Source: Hyphomicrobium_A sp963782555 | GTDB taxonomy: Bacteria > Pseudomonadota > Alphaproteobacteria > Rhizobiales > Hyphomicrobiaceae | Assembly: GCA_963782555.1 (NCBI GenBank) | Contig: CAWAKB010000004.1 | Location: forward strand, 762,236 to 826,235 | Reading direction: 5' to 3' | DNA length: 64,000 bases | Shown here: piece after piece, positions 9,539 through 18,561 of the stretch | Layout of the letters: each line of letters begins with the position of its first letter | Numbering within the stretch: the stretch's first letter is position 1 | Translations under genes and position numbers: made by a program | The notes under the pieces: model-generated | Told to the model about the DNA's origin: nothing | The model's database searches: none | Seen by the model: only the letters and a program-made list of their open reading frames with translations

Positions 9539-10588
9539 ATGCCGAAGAGACAAGACAAGTCTGACGAGCAAAAATACGCCGAGGCTAAGGTCCAGAGCTT
9601 CAAGAACGAGCTCGGACCGTTCGTTGTCGCCGCTGACACAACACGAATGGCGATGGTGTTCACCGACGCAAGACAGCCCGGCAACCCAATAATTTTTGCC
9701 AACGACAGCTTTCTTTCCTTGACCGGGTACACGCGGGAAGAGGTTCTCGGCGAGAGCTTCAATTTCCTGATGGCGCACGCTGCCGATGCTGAGGCGCTCG
9801 CGAAGATTGAAGCTGAATTTCAGGGCAAGTCGGACGGAGGTTCGGAGATTCGTTACCGGCGCAAGGATGGCAGTGAGTTCTGGGCCGCACTTTTCATCAG
9901 CCCGGTTCGGTCAGAGGACGGCTATATCGTTCAATATTTTGCCTCGTTCATTGACCTTACCGCACTCAAGGAAGAGCAAGCTCATTCGAAGGAGCTCATC
10001 GACGAATTGAACCACCGCGTCAAAAACACCCTGGCAACGGTTCAGTCTATTGTCCGGCAGGCCTTGCGGACTTCTCCCGATGCCAAGGTCCTCCAGGGAG
10101 TCATAGAGGCCCGGCTGTTGGCACTCTCCCGGTCGCACGACCTGTTGAACAGCAAAAACTGGAAAAGCGCAGGGCTGGTCGATCTGCTCAATGATGCTTT
10201 AGAGCCGTTCATTGGCGGCCGGGCCGGGCGTATCGTGATCACGGGTGAAAATATCGGCTTCCCACCGCAAGCCGCATTGGCCCTTAGCATCGCCTTCAAC
10301 GAACTTGCGACCAATGCCGTGAAATATGGTGCGCTTTCGAATGATTCCGGATCAATCCTGATCGAGTGGAAGATCGACCCGACAGCGGAGGGTCGCCGGC
10401 TAAACTTGCACTGGCGGGAGAAGGACGGCCCGCTCGTAACTCCGCCCTCACGAAAGGGGTTTGGATCACGTGTGATCGAGCACGGTCTGACCGACCAACC
10501 CGGAGGTACCGTACATCTCGACTACCGGCCGTCGGGCTTAATCTGCACGATGAGCATTCCCGCACCAGAAGGGAGCGGGAATGGATAA
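9539..10588 (+). CDS. PAS/LOV-like HWE-family sensor histidine kinase
   Basis: A 349-residue soluble kinase. Residues 25-145 form a PAS domain with LOV-like spacing (FANDSFLSLTGYTREEVLG...), but the flavin-binding cysteine motif GRNCRFLQ is replaced by GESFNFLM, so Phe74 sits at the photoactive Cys position. Residues 155-340 are an HWE/HisKA_2 kinase: ELNHRVKN with phospho-acceptor His159, HELATNAVKYGALS-like ATP-lid entry (FNELATNAVKYGALS), and WREKDGP. HWE kinases are typical of alphaproteobacteria, often in light or general-stress signalling. The gene overlaps the response regulator gene by 8 bases, so the pair is almost certainly a cognate two-component system. Confidence 0.9.
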   Translation: MPKRQDKSDEQKYAEAKVQSFKNELGPFVVAADTTRMAMVFTDARQPGNPIIFANDSFLSLTGYTREEVLGESFNFLMAHAADAEALAKIEAEFQGKSDGGSEIRYRRKDGSEFWAALFISPVRSEDGYIVQYFASFIDLTALKEEQAHSKELIDELNHRVKNTLATVQSIVRQALRTSPDAKVLQGVIEARLLALSRSHDLLNSKNWKSAGLVDLLNDALEPFIGGRAGRIVITGENIGFPPQAALALSIAFNELATNAVKYGALSNDSGSILIEWKIDPTAEGRRLNLHWREKDGPLVTPPSRKGFGSRVIEHGLTDQPGGTVHLDYRPSGLICTMSIPAPEGSGNG

Positions 10589-10958
10589 ATTGCTTTCCGG
10601 CCGTCGCATTCTCATCGTTGAGGATGAAATGCTGCTCCTGATGACGATTGAAGATGTGCTGGCCGACCTCGGATGCGAGACCGTGATTTCGGCCTCCACG
10701 GTCGACAAGGCCATCGGCTTGATTGACGGACAAGTTTTCGATGCCGCCGTGTTGGATATGAACCTCAATGGCACTAGTAGCCAGGCGGTGGCCGAAGCGC
10801 TGGCTGCACGTGGCGTACCGTTCCTCGTCGCCACTGGTAACCGGGATGAAATGTGGGACGGCTTCCGCGACCGTGCCGTCGTTCGGAAACCTTTCAAGTA
10901 CGACGAACTGGTCGAGATTCTTATGCGTCTCCTGCCTGGCCGATCGAGTGACGGTTGA
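10581..10958 (+). CDS. Single-domain response regulator
   Basis: A 125-residue receiver domain with no output domain. The acidic pocket is VEDE (14-16), the phospho-acceptor is Asp59 (AAVLDMNLNG), and the conserved lysine is Lys103 (VVRKPF). It begins inside the last codons of the upstream HWE kinase gene (8-base overlap), which implies translational coupling and a dedicated pair. Single-domain receivers act by protein-protein contact or as phosphate sinks. The pattern resembles receivers paired with HWE kinases. Confidence 0.88.
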   Translation: MDKLLSGRRILIVEDEMLLLMTIEDVLADLGCETVISASTVDKAIGLIDGQVFDAAVLDMNLNGTSSQAVAEALAARGVPFLVATGNRDEMWDGFRDRAVVRKPFKYDELVEILMRLLPGRSSDG

Positions 10959-11057
10959 TGGTCGGCATTTGTGCTCTCCCGCTGCTGAGCGAGCGAGTAA
11001 AGAGAGCACCGACCCGATCTCGCTCGACGCCATAAACTTCCTGTTCTCCGACGTGCG

Positions 11058-11261
11058 TCATCGTGTATCGGAATTGACGGCGAGCAGCTTCGCTTGGTTG
11101 CCTTGGGCTGAGCGCGTCACCCGATCGTCGGCGTAGGTGACGCTTGTGGTCCAAACCCCAATAGCACGGCGCGTCGGTGTGTTGGCCGCGCTCAGGAAAA
11201 TGGCGCTGATGCAGATTGTGGAAACCGTCATCGCGGCAACGGAGATCAATATAAGGCGCAT
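11058..11261 (-). CDS. Possible small exported protein
   Basis: A 67-residue frame beginning MRLILISVAAMTVSTICISAIFLSAA, a plausible signal or membrane anchor, followed by a short polar part. GAGAG precedes the ATG at weak spacing. A TTCC-containing motif shared with other exported genes lies upstream on the same strand (about 11418-11436). No family recognised; it may be a chance frame. Confidence 0.35.
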   Translation of the reverse strand: MRLILISVAAMTVSTICISAIFLSAANTPTRRAIGVWTTSVTYADDRVTRSAQGNQAKLLAVNSDTR

Positions 11262-11299
11262 GGTACTCTCTCAGAGGTTACGTACGCGGAACCGGCGGG

Positions 11300-11440
11300 G
11301 GGCAGTGACTCGGCAAACGCGGGGACGATAAGCCGAGTCACCGGCAACTGAGGAGCCAACAATGGCGGGTACGCGCTCCTTGAAGTCGAATATGAGCCCC
11401 CGCAGCAGTGCCAACCAGATTCGGAAAGTGCCTACTGTGG
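11300..11440 (+). repeat. Dispersed repeat with long hairpin, copy 1
   Basis: Contains GTGACTCGGC / GCCGAGTCAC perfect 10-bp arms (11306-11342) around a loop with CGGGGACGATAA, then GAGGAGCCAACA, TACGCGCTCCT and AGATTCGGAAAGTGCCTA. The same series occurs in reverse orientation at about 37555-37700, in the same order and spacing with scattered mismatches. It is a non-coding dispersed element whose ends were judged by eye. Confidence 0.6.
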
Positions 11441-11489
11441 ATGACGCGGCCGCGCTTGCGGCCAATTGGGGCTACTGTTGAGCATCGCC

Positions 11490-11780
11490 ATGCTGACCGC
11501 ATTCGACCTGATCGCCATCCTGCTGGTGCTGACGGCAACGTTCGCATGGATAAATCATCGCTTCATCGGACTGCCCCACTCGATCGGTCTCCTCGTCATG
11601 GGACTTGGCGACTCGCTGGCGCTCATCGGGGTCGAGCTGGCGATCTGCAATAAGGAAGCGTACCGTACGAGCCCGCATGCCAACTCTCATGGGTTCGACT
11701 GGCGCGAACGGTTCGTACCGCGGATCGTCATTCCTGCCGTCATAATTGCAGTGCTCCTGGCAAGAACATTTTATCTTTAG
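11490..11780 (+). pseudogene. Remnant of a cation:proton antiporter N-terminus
   Basis: The first 50 residues (LTAFDLIAILLVLTATFAWINHRF and LPHSIGLLVMG) look like the first two helices of a NhaP/KefB-type Na+/H+ antiporter. Normal members have 400-600 residues; here the frame stops after about 100, and the second half (HGFDWRERFVPRIVIPAVIIAVLL) is not recognisable as antiporter. I interpret it as a truncated, fused remnant. A short functional membrane protein cannot be excluded. Confidence 0.5.
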
Positions 11781-12026
11781 CTGTGACGGGCGGGAGAGAT
11801 CGCTCACCTGCTGCCCCTCGACCAAGACTGAGCAGATCGGACCAAGCACCGTCCTGGTGCCGGCCTACAGCAGCAACGTCGGCGCTTTGCTTGTGTCAGT
11901 CGTCTGCACTAGGGAATTTAAATCGCCAAAGAACGCGAACGTGATTGGCGCTTAATGCCGGGCATCCCCACATCCTAGATAGAGATTGGTGCAAACGCAC
12001 CTTTCCAACAGATGGAGGAAACCCCA

Positions 12027-12116
12027 ATGAAGACCTGGACAAAGCCCGCCGTGCGTGAGCAGCAAGTTGGCCTAGAGGTCACGTCCTACCTGCCGGCCGA
12101 GATCGACATCATCTAA
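12027..12116 (+). CDS. pqqA: PQQ precursor peptide PqqA
   Basis: A 29-residue frame too short for usual gene callers. The peptide starts MKTWTKPAV, contains VGLEVTSYLPAEID, and ends II. The Glu-x-x-x-Tyr spacing in LEVTSY is the pair cross-linked by PqqE when pyrroloquinoline quinone is made, and the flanking WTKP and SYLPAE match PqqA peptides of methylotrophic alphaproteobacteria. GGAGGAAA precedes the ATG. No pqqB, C, D or E gene is in the window, so this is an orphan or satellite copy. PQQ is the cofactor of periplasmic methanol and glucose dehydrogenases. Confidence 0.85.
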   Translation: MKTWTKPAVREQQVGLEVTSYLPAEIDII

Positions 12117-12165
12117 CGACGTCGCTCTACGAGCGCGCCGCACATTTACCAAAGGATTTTTGCAA

Positions 12166-12456
12166 ATGACTCGCATACTTTCACTGGTGGCGGTTCTTGT
12201 CGCCGCCCTAGCCCTTCCCGCAATCGCCGGCGATATGGCCACGCAGGCGACGCCAGAGGCGGCCGCCGCGACGGCGCGCGCCCCCGCCGGCAACCCCTTC
12301 ACGATGGAAAACGCGCGCAAGCACTTGCTGCAGCTTGGCTACACAAATGTTTCAGAGCTGGTGAAGGACGCCGACGGCAAATGGGTCGGTAGTGCGGACA
12401 AGGACGGCAAGACCGTCATTGTCGCCGTCGACGTGAAGGGTACCGTCGCCAACTAA
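12166..12456 (+). CDS. Exported PepSY-like small protein
   Basis: A 96-residue protein from the ATG at 12166 (MTRILSL), preceded by AAAGGA; an in-frame ATG two codons upstream is less likely. The signal peptide is RILSLVAVLVAALALPAIAG. The mature part has an Ala/Thr-rich linker and then a compact domain NARKHLLQLGYTNVSELVKDADGKWVGSADKDGKTVIVAVDVKG, which has the helix-strand-strand plan of PepSY/YpeB domains, common in periplasmic modulators. A strong terminator follows. Its signal resembles that of the PRC-barrel gene at 20448. Confidence 0.75.
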   Translation: MTRILSLVAVLVAALALPAIAGDMATQATPEAAAATARAPAGNPFTMENARKHLLQLGYTNVSELVKDADGKWVGSADKDGKTVIVAVDVKGTVAN

Positions 12457-12483
12457 GTAGATCACCGGCTTGTACGCTTTAGT

Positions 12484-12513
12484 CAGCGCCCGTTGCGAGA
12501 CGGGCGCTGTTTT
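12484..12513 (+). terminator. Rho-independent terminator
   Basis: CAGCGCCCGT and ACGGGCGCTG form a perfect 10-bp stem around a 6-base loop, followed immediately by TTTT. It lies 28 bases after the stop of the PepSY-like gene. Confidence 0.85.
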
Positions 12514-12590
12514 CATTGGGCATCGTTGGCAGACGGAACAAAGCGTCCGGCGTGGACTTCGGCGGCGAGCCACCACTGCTGCGAAGGGCC

Positions 12591-12611
12591 TGAGTACATT
12601 CCAACTCTGCG
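12591..12611 (+). promoter_or_regulatory. TGAGTACATTCC motif, copy 1
   Basis: TGAGTACATTCC followed by AACTCTG. Relatives occur at 19365, 20042 and 23360, each upstream of an exported or membrane protein gene. This copy is about 117 bases upstream of the membrane protein at 12728. A regulator binding site is inferred only from recurrence. Confidence 0.35.
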
Positions 12612-12727
12612 TGCCGCCGCAGCTACCTCGCTATTGTTTCACCGACACGCGCGTGCGGATTTGAGCATGCATGGGCGCTTGTTTGCCGTGCTTCGCGGAA
12701 TTTCGACGCAATGATCAGGAGATAATA

Positions 12728-13144
12728 ATGTCACGATACCAAGAGCTCATATCAACGGGCATCGTCCTTACCGTGGTCACGGGAGGGTTGGTGGGAGCGG
12801 TGACGGGCCACGCTCTCGATGGCATTGTCACGAACAGGGCTCTGCTGGCAGCGACCGCCGCATTTCTGGCGGTGCTTGCGGCCACGGCCGTCCGTCACTT
12901 CACCATTTTTGCATCAATCCGCGGGGCCGGCCCCGGCCCTGGCACTTTGCTCATCCCCGGGATCGTCTTGGCCAATGCTGTAATCGCTTCGATTGCGGGT
13001 GGCCTGGCTGGGTACGGTCTCACCTTGAGTGTGCTCGGTGCGACCCCCTCGACCTTGATAGGTTGCTTGTCGGGCGTTATCGGCAGCCTGTCCATGGAGC
13101 TCCTGATGATCGGCTACCGCGCCACACTAGCTAGAGCACGATAG
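12728..13144 (+). CDS. Small integral membrane protein, unknown function
   Basis: A 138-residue protein from the ATG at 12728, with AGGAGATA directly upstream; the frame runs to 12671 but lacks a ribosome site there. Four hydrophobic helices are visible: GIVLTVVTGGLVGAV, ALLAATAAFLAVLAATAV, TLLIPGIVLANAVIASIAG and a last one near IGCLSGVIGSLSME. No catalytic or binding motif is recognised. It is followed by a terminator between convergent genes. Confidence 0.6.
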   Translation: MSRYQELISTGIVLTVVTGGLVGAVTGHALDGIVTNRALLAATAAFLAVLAATAVRHFTIFASIRGAGPGPGTLLIPGIVLANAVIASIAGGLAGYGLTLSVLGATPSTLIGCLSGVIGSLSMELLMIGYRATLARAR

Positions 13145-13301
13145 GATCCGAGACGCCTGACGCGCGTCGATGGGCCACTAATAGGTATTTTCCGTACCTG
13201 GGCATCCGCTTCCAATGTGTGCATTGATTCGGTCGTGAGGAACTGCGCGAGAGAGAGGGACGTTCCGCGTACTCGATCGGGTGGGCCCTCATTTTCCGCC
13301 A

Positions 13302-13343
13302 AGCGGCCCGGCTTGCTCCCCGCTAAGCCGGGTCGCTGCTTTT
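13302..13343. terminator. Terminator hairpin between convergent genes
   Basis: AGCGGCCCGGCTT pairs with AAGCCGGGTCGCT (one G-T pair) around a 10-base loop, followed by GCTTTT. It lies between the end of the membrane protein gene (13144) and the end of the hybrid kinase (13374) and may serve both. Confidence 0.7.
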
Positions 13344-13373
13344 GCCGTCTGCCCAGGATGCAGGGCGCCGGTT

Positions 13374-14843
13374 TTAGGCTGTCGCAATTGCCAATCGGAT
13401 CAACGCCGGCAACGACTTCGACCCGGTCTTCCTCATAATGGCCGCGCGGTGATTGTCGACGGTGCGCTGACTGATGCCGAGATCGGCGGCGATGTTCTTG
13501 CTCGGATGACCTGCCAGTACGAGATCCATGATTTGGCGCTGACGCGCCGTTAGGCTTGCGACGCAGGTTACAGCGGTGTCCCGCGACTGAGAAAGCTCCG
13601 TCACATCCGCACTCCGGTCGAGCGCGCGTGCTATGCTGGCGAGCAGATCAACGTGGCCTATCGGCTTCTCGATGAAGTCCACTGCACCGGCCTTCATGGC
13701 CTCGACCGCCATAGGTATGTCGCCACTGCCGGTAATCATGATGGTCGGCAGTGCACGGCCATTCGCCTTAAGGCGATCGATCAGCTCCAGGCCGCTCATG
13801 CCCGGCATCCGGGCGTCAACCAGCAGGCAGCCTTCCGACCGATCTGCTCGCAAGAAAGCTTCCCCGTTGGCAAAGACCTCAACCGCGTAGCCATTCTCCC
13901 GCAGCAAATCGCGCGTTGCTTCGCGAACAGCGGCGTCATCGTCGACGACGAACACTGTTGACGTTTTCTGATGGTCCAAAGGTGACGCCGATTGCGGTGC
14001 GCTTTCGCGGGAGGAAGGCCGTGCTTTAACGAGGAGGCGCTGGATGAGGTCAGTCAGCTGCAGGGCCTTCACCGGCTTGTTCAGATGGATACATCCGTGC
14101 CCGGCAATCTCGCGCAAGGTCTGGGTGGAGATGTCACCCGTGAGGACGATGGCCGGGATCTCGTGTTGGAGTTGCTTTTGTAGGCCCGCAATGACTTCGA
14201 GGCCGTTGACGTCGCACGGCAGGTTGTAATCGGCGATCACCAGATCTGGCCGGGTTGCCTCTTGCGCCGCCAGCTCAAGAGCTTCCGCTCCATCAATTGC
14301 GACCGAAGTACGGTGTCCCTCGCCGTCGAGAAGCAGTTTGATCATCTCGCACACGGCAGGATCGTCTTCGATAACGAGAACGGCGCCGCAAAGTGTTGCG
14401 TCGTCGTCCTTCTCCTGTTCTCGGGCGAACTGTGGGCTGACCGCAATTTGATCTCCCAGTGGCACATCGACAGAGAACAGCGATCCGGAACCTGGCAGGG
14501 AGCTGACATGGATCGGATGGTCTAACAGCTCCCCCAACCGCTTCACGATCGAAAGACCGAGCCCCAGACCCCGGCTGCTCTCGCGGGCAGGATTATTGAG
14601 CTGATGAAACTCCTCGAAAATCTTCCGAACTTCCTCCCTCGGAATTCCAATTCCCGTATCCAAGACCTCGATGCGCAGATTTTCGCCCCGACGGCGGCAG
14701 CCGAGCAGTATCTTTCCCTCATTGGTATACTTCACCGCGTTCGAAAGCAGGTTGCGAAGCATTTGCTCGAGGAGCCGCGGATCGCTCCTGACCGTGAGCC
14801 GAACTCGGGACCGCACGCCATTCCAACCCCTTCTCTGCCGCAT
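13374..14843 (-). CDS. C-terminal half of CheB/CheR hybrid kinase: HATPase, two receivers, LuxR-type HTH
   Basis: This frame carries the ATPase half of a histidine kinase (LLSNAVKYTNEG, DTGIGIP, GLGLGLSIVKRL), receiver 1 (VIEDD, Asp in VIADYNLPC, Lys in HLNKPV), receiver 2 (VVDDD, Asp in LLVDARMPG, Lys in FIEKPI) and a FixJ/NarL-type helix-turn-helix (LTARQRQIMDLVLAGHPSKNIAADLGISQRTVDNHR). The first 15 or so residues of the frame are not homologous. The protein is the direct continuation of the upstream frame, shifted by one base near 14800. Receiver 2 plus HTH is the FixJ-like output, so the intact protein would sense, phosphorylate and bind DNA itself. Confidence 0.85.
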   Translation of the reverse strand: MRQRRGWNGVRSRVRLTVRSDPRLLEQMLRNLLSNAVKYTNEGKILLGCRRRGENLRIEVLDTGIGIPREEVRKIFEEFHQLNNPARESSRGLGLGLSIVKRLGELLDHPIHVSSLPGSGSLFSVDVPLGDQIAVSPQFAREQEKDDDATLCGAVLVIEDDPAVCEMIKLLLDGEGHRTSVAIDGAEALELAAQEATRPDLVIADYNLPCDVNGLEVIAGLQKQLQHEIPAIVLTGDISTQTLREIAGHGCIHLNKPVKALQLTDLIQRLLVKARPSSRESAPQSASPLDHQKTSTVFVVDDDAAVREATRDLLRENGYAVEVFANGEAFLRADRSEGCLLVDARMPGMSGLELIDRLKANGRALPTIMITGSGDIPMAVEAMKAGAVDFIEKPIGHVDLLASIARALDRSADVTELSQSRDTAVTCVASLTARQRQIMDLVLAGHPSKNIAADLGISQRTVDNHRAAIMRKTGSKSLPALIRLAIATA

Positions 14844-17800
14844 GAAAAGTGAAATCGGTTCTCAACCGATCGAGCATGCCGTTGACGGGGAAGTCGATGA
14901 CCTCGGGGCGCACGACCCCGGCTTCGAGCTGGTTGATGTCGAGCAGCTTGTCGAGCATGCCCGACATGGCACCCACCGTTTCATCAAGCCTCTCGACCAG
15001 CTTCAGGGTGCCTTCGTCGGTCACTCGCTTTGCCAGAATGCCCTGCAGCAGGCTAATCGTCTGCAAGGGCTGGCGCAGATCATGACTGGCCGCAGCGAGG
15101 AACCGAGATTTGCCAATATTGGCTCGCTCGGCCTCAGCCTTGGCAGTCTCCAATACCTTTTCATCGCGCTTCGCCTCGGTAACATCGACGATTGCCACCA
15201 GCATTTTGCGCCTCGCTGATGGCTCGTCCTGAATGATGCGCGCACTCATGGCGAACACGCGTCGGCCCAATGCGGGCAACGTGATTGCAATCTCCGCGTC
15301 CTTTGCGACTGCGCCTTCGGCGGGAAGTGAGGCGAGAAACTCACGCAGTGCCGGCACATCGAGATGATCTCCGGCTTCGTTGAGGTGGCGCCCGACGGTC
15401 GCCTCGGGCGTCACCGCGAAGACGCGGTAGAACGAGCTCGACGCCGAGACGACGCGCAGCTCTTCGTCCAGCACGACCAGCGGCTCTGTAATTGTGGCGA
15501 TGATGCTGTCCGAATATGCGCGCGCCGCCTGAATTTCCTGCTGGGCTGCCTTTATCTCGGAGATGCCGTTAAACGTAATGACCACGCCCTCGACCCGCGT
15601 CTCGTCGCTGCGATACGGCAGGACGCTGCGAATGTACCAGGTACCGTTGTCGGTTTTGACCTCGCGCCGTATGGGCCTGAAGGTTTCAAGCACCCTACGT
15701 GCATCCGCCAACAGATCGTCGTCGCCGAATCTGTGCGTGAGGTCGCCGAGCGGCCGCCCGATGTCGGTGGCAATAACATTAAAGAGTGCCTTCGTGGCGG
15801 GCGTGAAGAAGCGGATTTTCAAAGCGCAATCGAGAAAGAGGGTGGCAACGTCCGAGCTGTTCAAGATGTTATTGAGGTCGTCCGACGTTGCGCGCTGCCG
15901 CTCAACGGTCTCCTGAAGCTGGCTGTTGAGAGCGTTGAGCTCCTCATTGAGCGACTGCAGCTCCTCTTTGGAGGTCTCCAGCTCCTCGTTTGTCGACTGG
16001 AACTCCTCGTTGACGGACATGGCTTCCTCATTGATCGCTTTGTGCTCCTCATTGGCGATCTCGAGGTCGCGGACAGCGCTGTTGAGCTCCTCGCGGGTTG
16101 AATCTAGCTCTTGCTCCAACTCAATGGCGCGCGATGCGTCGGCTGGTGATTCCCGCTCCCCAATCGGTCTTGGCTCGCGCTTGGCTTCGTCGGTGAAGCT
16201 GACGAGCAGCAGCCCTTCGCCTTCGCCGTGGACTGGCAACACAGCGATGTTGACCATGACCGATTCACCGTCGCGGTCCAGCCGAGCACCCGTAATAAGC
16301 GTGCGTGCCTGCTCATCGCTGGCATGCGCGATCGCCGTTCTGAGCTTGCCGCGCAATCCCTCGCGCGCCATGACCAGAATATCCTGGCTTGGTTCGCCTG
16401 AGGCGATCTTGAGATAGCGGTCTGTCGGCCCGAAGAATTGCAGCCCCTCACGTTTGGCGTTGATAAGGACCGAGGCCGGTGCGTAGGCGGCCAGCAGCGT
16501 CCTCTCCACGAGAGTGCCGAGCGGCGCAAAGTGCGGCGCCTTCTTTCGCGCCGCTTCAGGCACTGATGTGCGGCCATAATCACCGGCGGTGACGGGGAAA
16601 TCGACCTCGCCCGGCCGGCTGCGGCTGATATGCCGAAAAATACGGTGCTTCTTCGAGATTGGAGCAAAGCGGTCGCCGTGATTGCCGACCGTTTCAGATG
16701 ATCCCAAAAAAAGCACGCCGTTCTCGCGAAGGGCAAAGTGAAAAAGCGAGAGAATACCTTCCTGTGCCTCGGGGCTGAGATAGATCAAAACGTTTCGGCA
16801 TGAAATAAGGTCGAGACGCGACAAGGGCGCGTCGGCCAATAGGTTCTGGGTCGTGAACACCACCGCCTCTCGCAGCTCGCGGATTACGCGATAGGCGCCG
16901 TCTTCCTTGAGGAAGAAACGGGCGAACCGCTCCGGTGTCACGTCGGCCTCGATCTGCTCAGGATAGGCGCCGTTGCGGGCGAAAGCCACGCAGCCTGGAT
17001 CGATGTCGGAGGCAAATACCTGCAACTTGATGTTGCGCTTGGCGGCCGCGATCTCCTCAAGGAACAGCATGGCGATGGAATAGGCTTCTTCGCCGGTGCT
17101 GCACCCGGGCACCCAGATCCGCAGTGGACCACCCAGCACGTGCTCGCGCACGAGATCTGGCACAATCTTTTCTGCTAGAAGATCGAAGGCTGGCACATCG
17201 CGGAAGAAGTGGGTGACGTTGATAAGAAGGTCCTTGGCGAGGGCCTCGCGCTCTTTGGCGTCCGCGCGCAAGACTTCCAGATAGCAGGCGCTGTGCTCGA
17301 TCCCAGCCATCGCCATGCGGCGCTCGACGCGGCGTTGGAGCGTGCCACTCTTGTAGAGCGAAAAATCTTGCGAGGTTGTCGCGCTGAGCAGAACGATGAT
17401 ATGGGCCAGGTCGTGCCCGGCGGTGGGGCGACGAGATGGATCCTGGCCATCGTCTTTGACGTACGCCTGACGGCAGAAACCGACGATCGCCTCGGGAATC
17501 TTACCCACCGGCAAGACAAGATCGGCACAGCCGGTGGCGAGTGCGCTGCACGGCATGCCGTTGTGCGCGGCCTCGTTGGGATCCTGCACGATGACGAGCC
17601 CGCCCCGCTCATTCACTGTTTTCAATCCGAGGCTGCCGTCGGCTCCCGTTCCCGACAGGATCGCGCAGATGGCCTGCTCACCGCATTCGCTTGCGAGCGA
17701 ACGCAGGAAGAAATCGAAGGGCAAGCGCGCGCCGTGGCGTTCGCGCGGCTTTGAAAGCCGCAGGGCTCCATCTTGAAGTGAGAGATAAGCACCCGGCGGA

Positions 17801-18120
17801 ATGAGATAGACGTGGTCGGGCTCGAGCGGCATGCCGTCCGCCGCTTCCACCACCCGCATCTGCGTATGGCTCGCAAGCAGCTCTCGCATCATGCTGGCAT
17901 GCGTCGGATCGAGGTGTTGGATGAGCACGAAGGCCATGCCGCTTTTGGGCGGCGTGGCATCAAAGAACTTCTGGAAAGCGTCGAGCCCGCCGGCCGATGC
18001 CCCCAATCCGACAACGGGAAATGCACGCGCCTGGCGCAGGCCGACGCGCTTTGGCGTGAGCTGTCCGTTCGGCGGCGGTGGCGCCGCTCCGGTCGAGCCT
18101 GCACGAGGTCCAGTCATCAT
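14719..18120 (-). CDS. CheB-CheR-PAS-HisKA hybrid kinase, N-terminal frame
   Basis: Frame of 1133 residues. CheB methylesterase-like domain at 35-220 (GASAGG with Ser42, QHLDPTH with His69, GTGADGS). CheR methyltransferase at about 240-480 (INVTHFFRD, WVPGCSTGEEAYS). Then a long coiled coil of ELxxxxEEL heptads (about 640-735), two PAS domains and a HisKA domain (FLAAASHDLRQPLQ). After GLEWRAVPSS the frame leaves the kinase fold, and the ATPase domain continues in another frame, starting near 14800; one extra G explains it. In this family CheB/CheR act with PAS kinases in methyl-signalling phosphorelays. Either a real frameshift or a sequence error. Confidence 0.88.
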   Translation of the reverse strand: MMTGPRAGSTGAAPPPPNGQLTPKRVGLRQARAFPVVGLGASAGGLDAFQKFFDATPPKSGMAFVLIQHLDPTHASMMRELLASHTQMRVVEAADGMPLEPDHVYLIPPGAYLSLQDGALRLSKPRERHGARLPFDFFLRSLASECGEQAICAILSGTGADGSLGLKTVNERGGLVIVQDPNEAAHNGMPCSALATGCADLVLPVGKIPEAIVGFCRQAYVKDDGQDPSRRPTAGHDLAHIIVLLSATTSQDFSLYKSGTLQRRVERRMAMAGIEHSACYLEVLRADAKEREALAKDLLINVTHFFRDVPAFDLLAEKIVPDLVREHVLGGPLRIWVPGCSTGEEAYSIAMLFLEEIAAAKRNIKLQVFASDIDPGCVAFARNGAYPEQIEADVTPERFARFFLKEDGAYRVIRELREAVVFTTQNLLADAPLSRLDLISCRNVLIYLSPEAQEGILSLFHFALRENGVLFLGSSETVGNHGDRFAPISKKHRIFRHISRSRPGEVDFPVTAGDYGRTSVPEAARKKAPHFAPLGTLVERTLLAAYAPASVLINAKREGLQFFGPTDRYLKIASGEPSQDILVMAREGLRGKLRTAIAHASDEQARTLITGARLDRDGESVMVNIAVLPVHGEGEGLLLVSFTDEAKREPRPIGERESPADASRAIELEQELDSTREELNSAVRDLEIANEEHKAINEEAMSVNEEFQSTNEELETSKEELQSLNEELNALNSQLQETVERQRATSDDLNNILNSSDVATLFLDCALKIRFFTPATKALFNVIATDIGRPLGDLTHRFGDDDLLADARRVLETFRPIRREVKTDNGTWYIRSVLPYRSDETRVEGVVITFNGISEIKAAQQEIQAARAYSDSIIATITEPLVVLDEELRVVSASSSFYRVFAVTPEATVGRHLNEAGDHLDVPALREFLASLPAEGAVAKDAEIAITLPALGRRVFAMSARIIQDEPSARRKMLVAIVDVTEAKRDEKVLETAKAEAERANIGKSRFLAAASHDLRQPLQTISLLQGILAKRVTDEGTLKLVERLDETVGAMSGMLDKLLDINQLEAGVVRPEVIDFPVNGMLDRLRTDFTFHAAEKGLEWRAVPSSAHGQERSAAPRANASQPAFERGEVYQ

Positions 18121-18561
18121 TTATGCTTTCTTTGCAAGCCCGCGTTCCACGAGGGGAAATGCTGGGCATATTTACTATAGCACGTTCTATTGCACTGCGG
18201 CGGCCGACCTGGCTGCTGCAGGTTAGCGCTCTGCTCGCGTTGGAGCAGGGCCGGTTGCGGCTAGGCATAAGTAAATTCCAAGTCTACCTCGTCGCTGCAT
18301 CTATTGGTTAAGGTTTGCGCCAGTACTTCGATGCAAAGCGCTGGAGCACAAGGCTGCGGCGACATCCAGACGCATCGCACACGCTTCGGCGAGGGTCTCC
18401 CGAGCAGCCGATACGCCAGGTGGCACCCACGTCGACGCGAACGAACCTAATCCGGCGAACTGATGCTGGTCGGCGACCCGCGCTCTCAGCGAGAATAAGG
18501 CGGTGCACAGCGGCGTGTTGAGTCCATCGCTCCACGCCCGCGGCACATGAGGAGTTATTCA

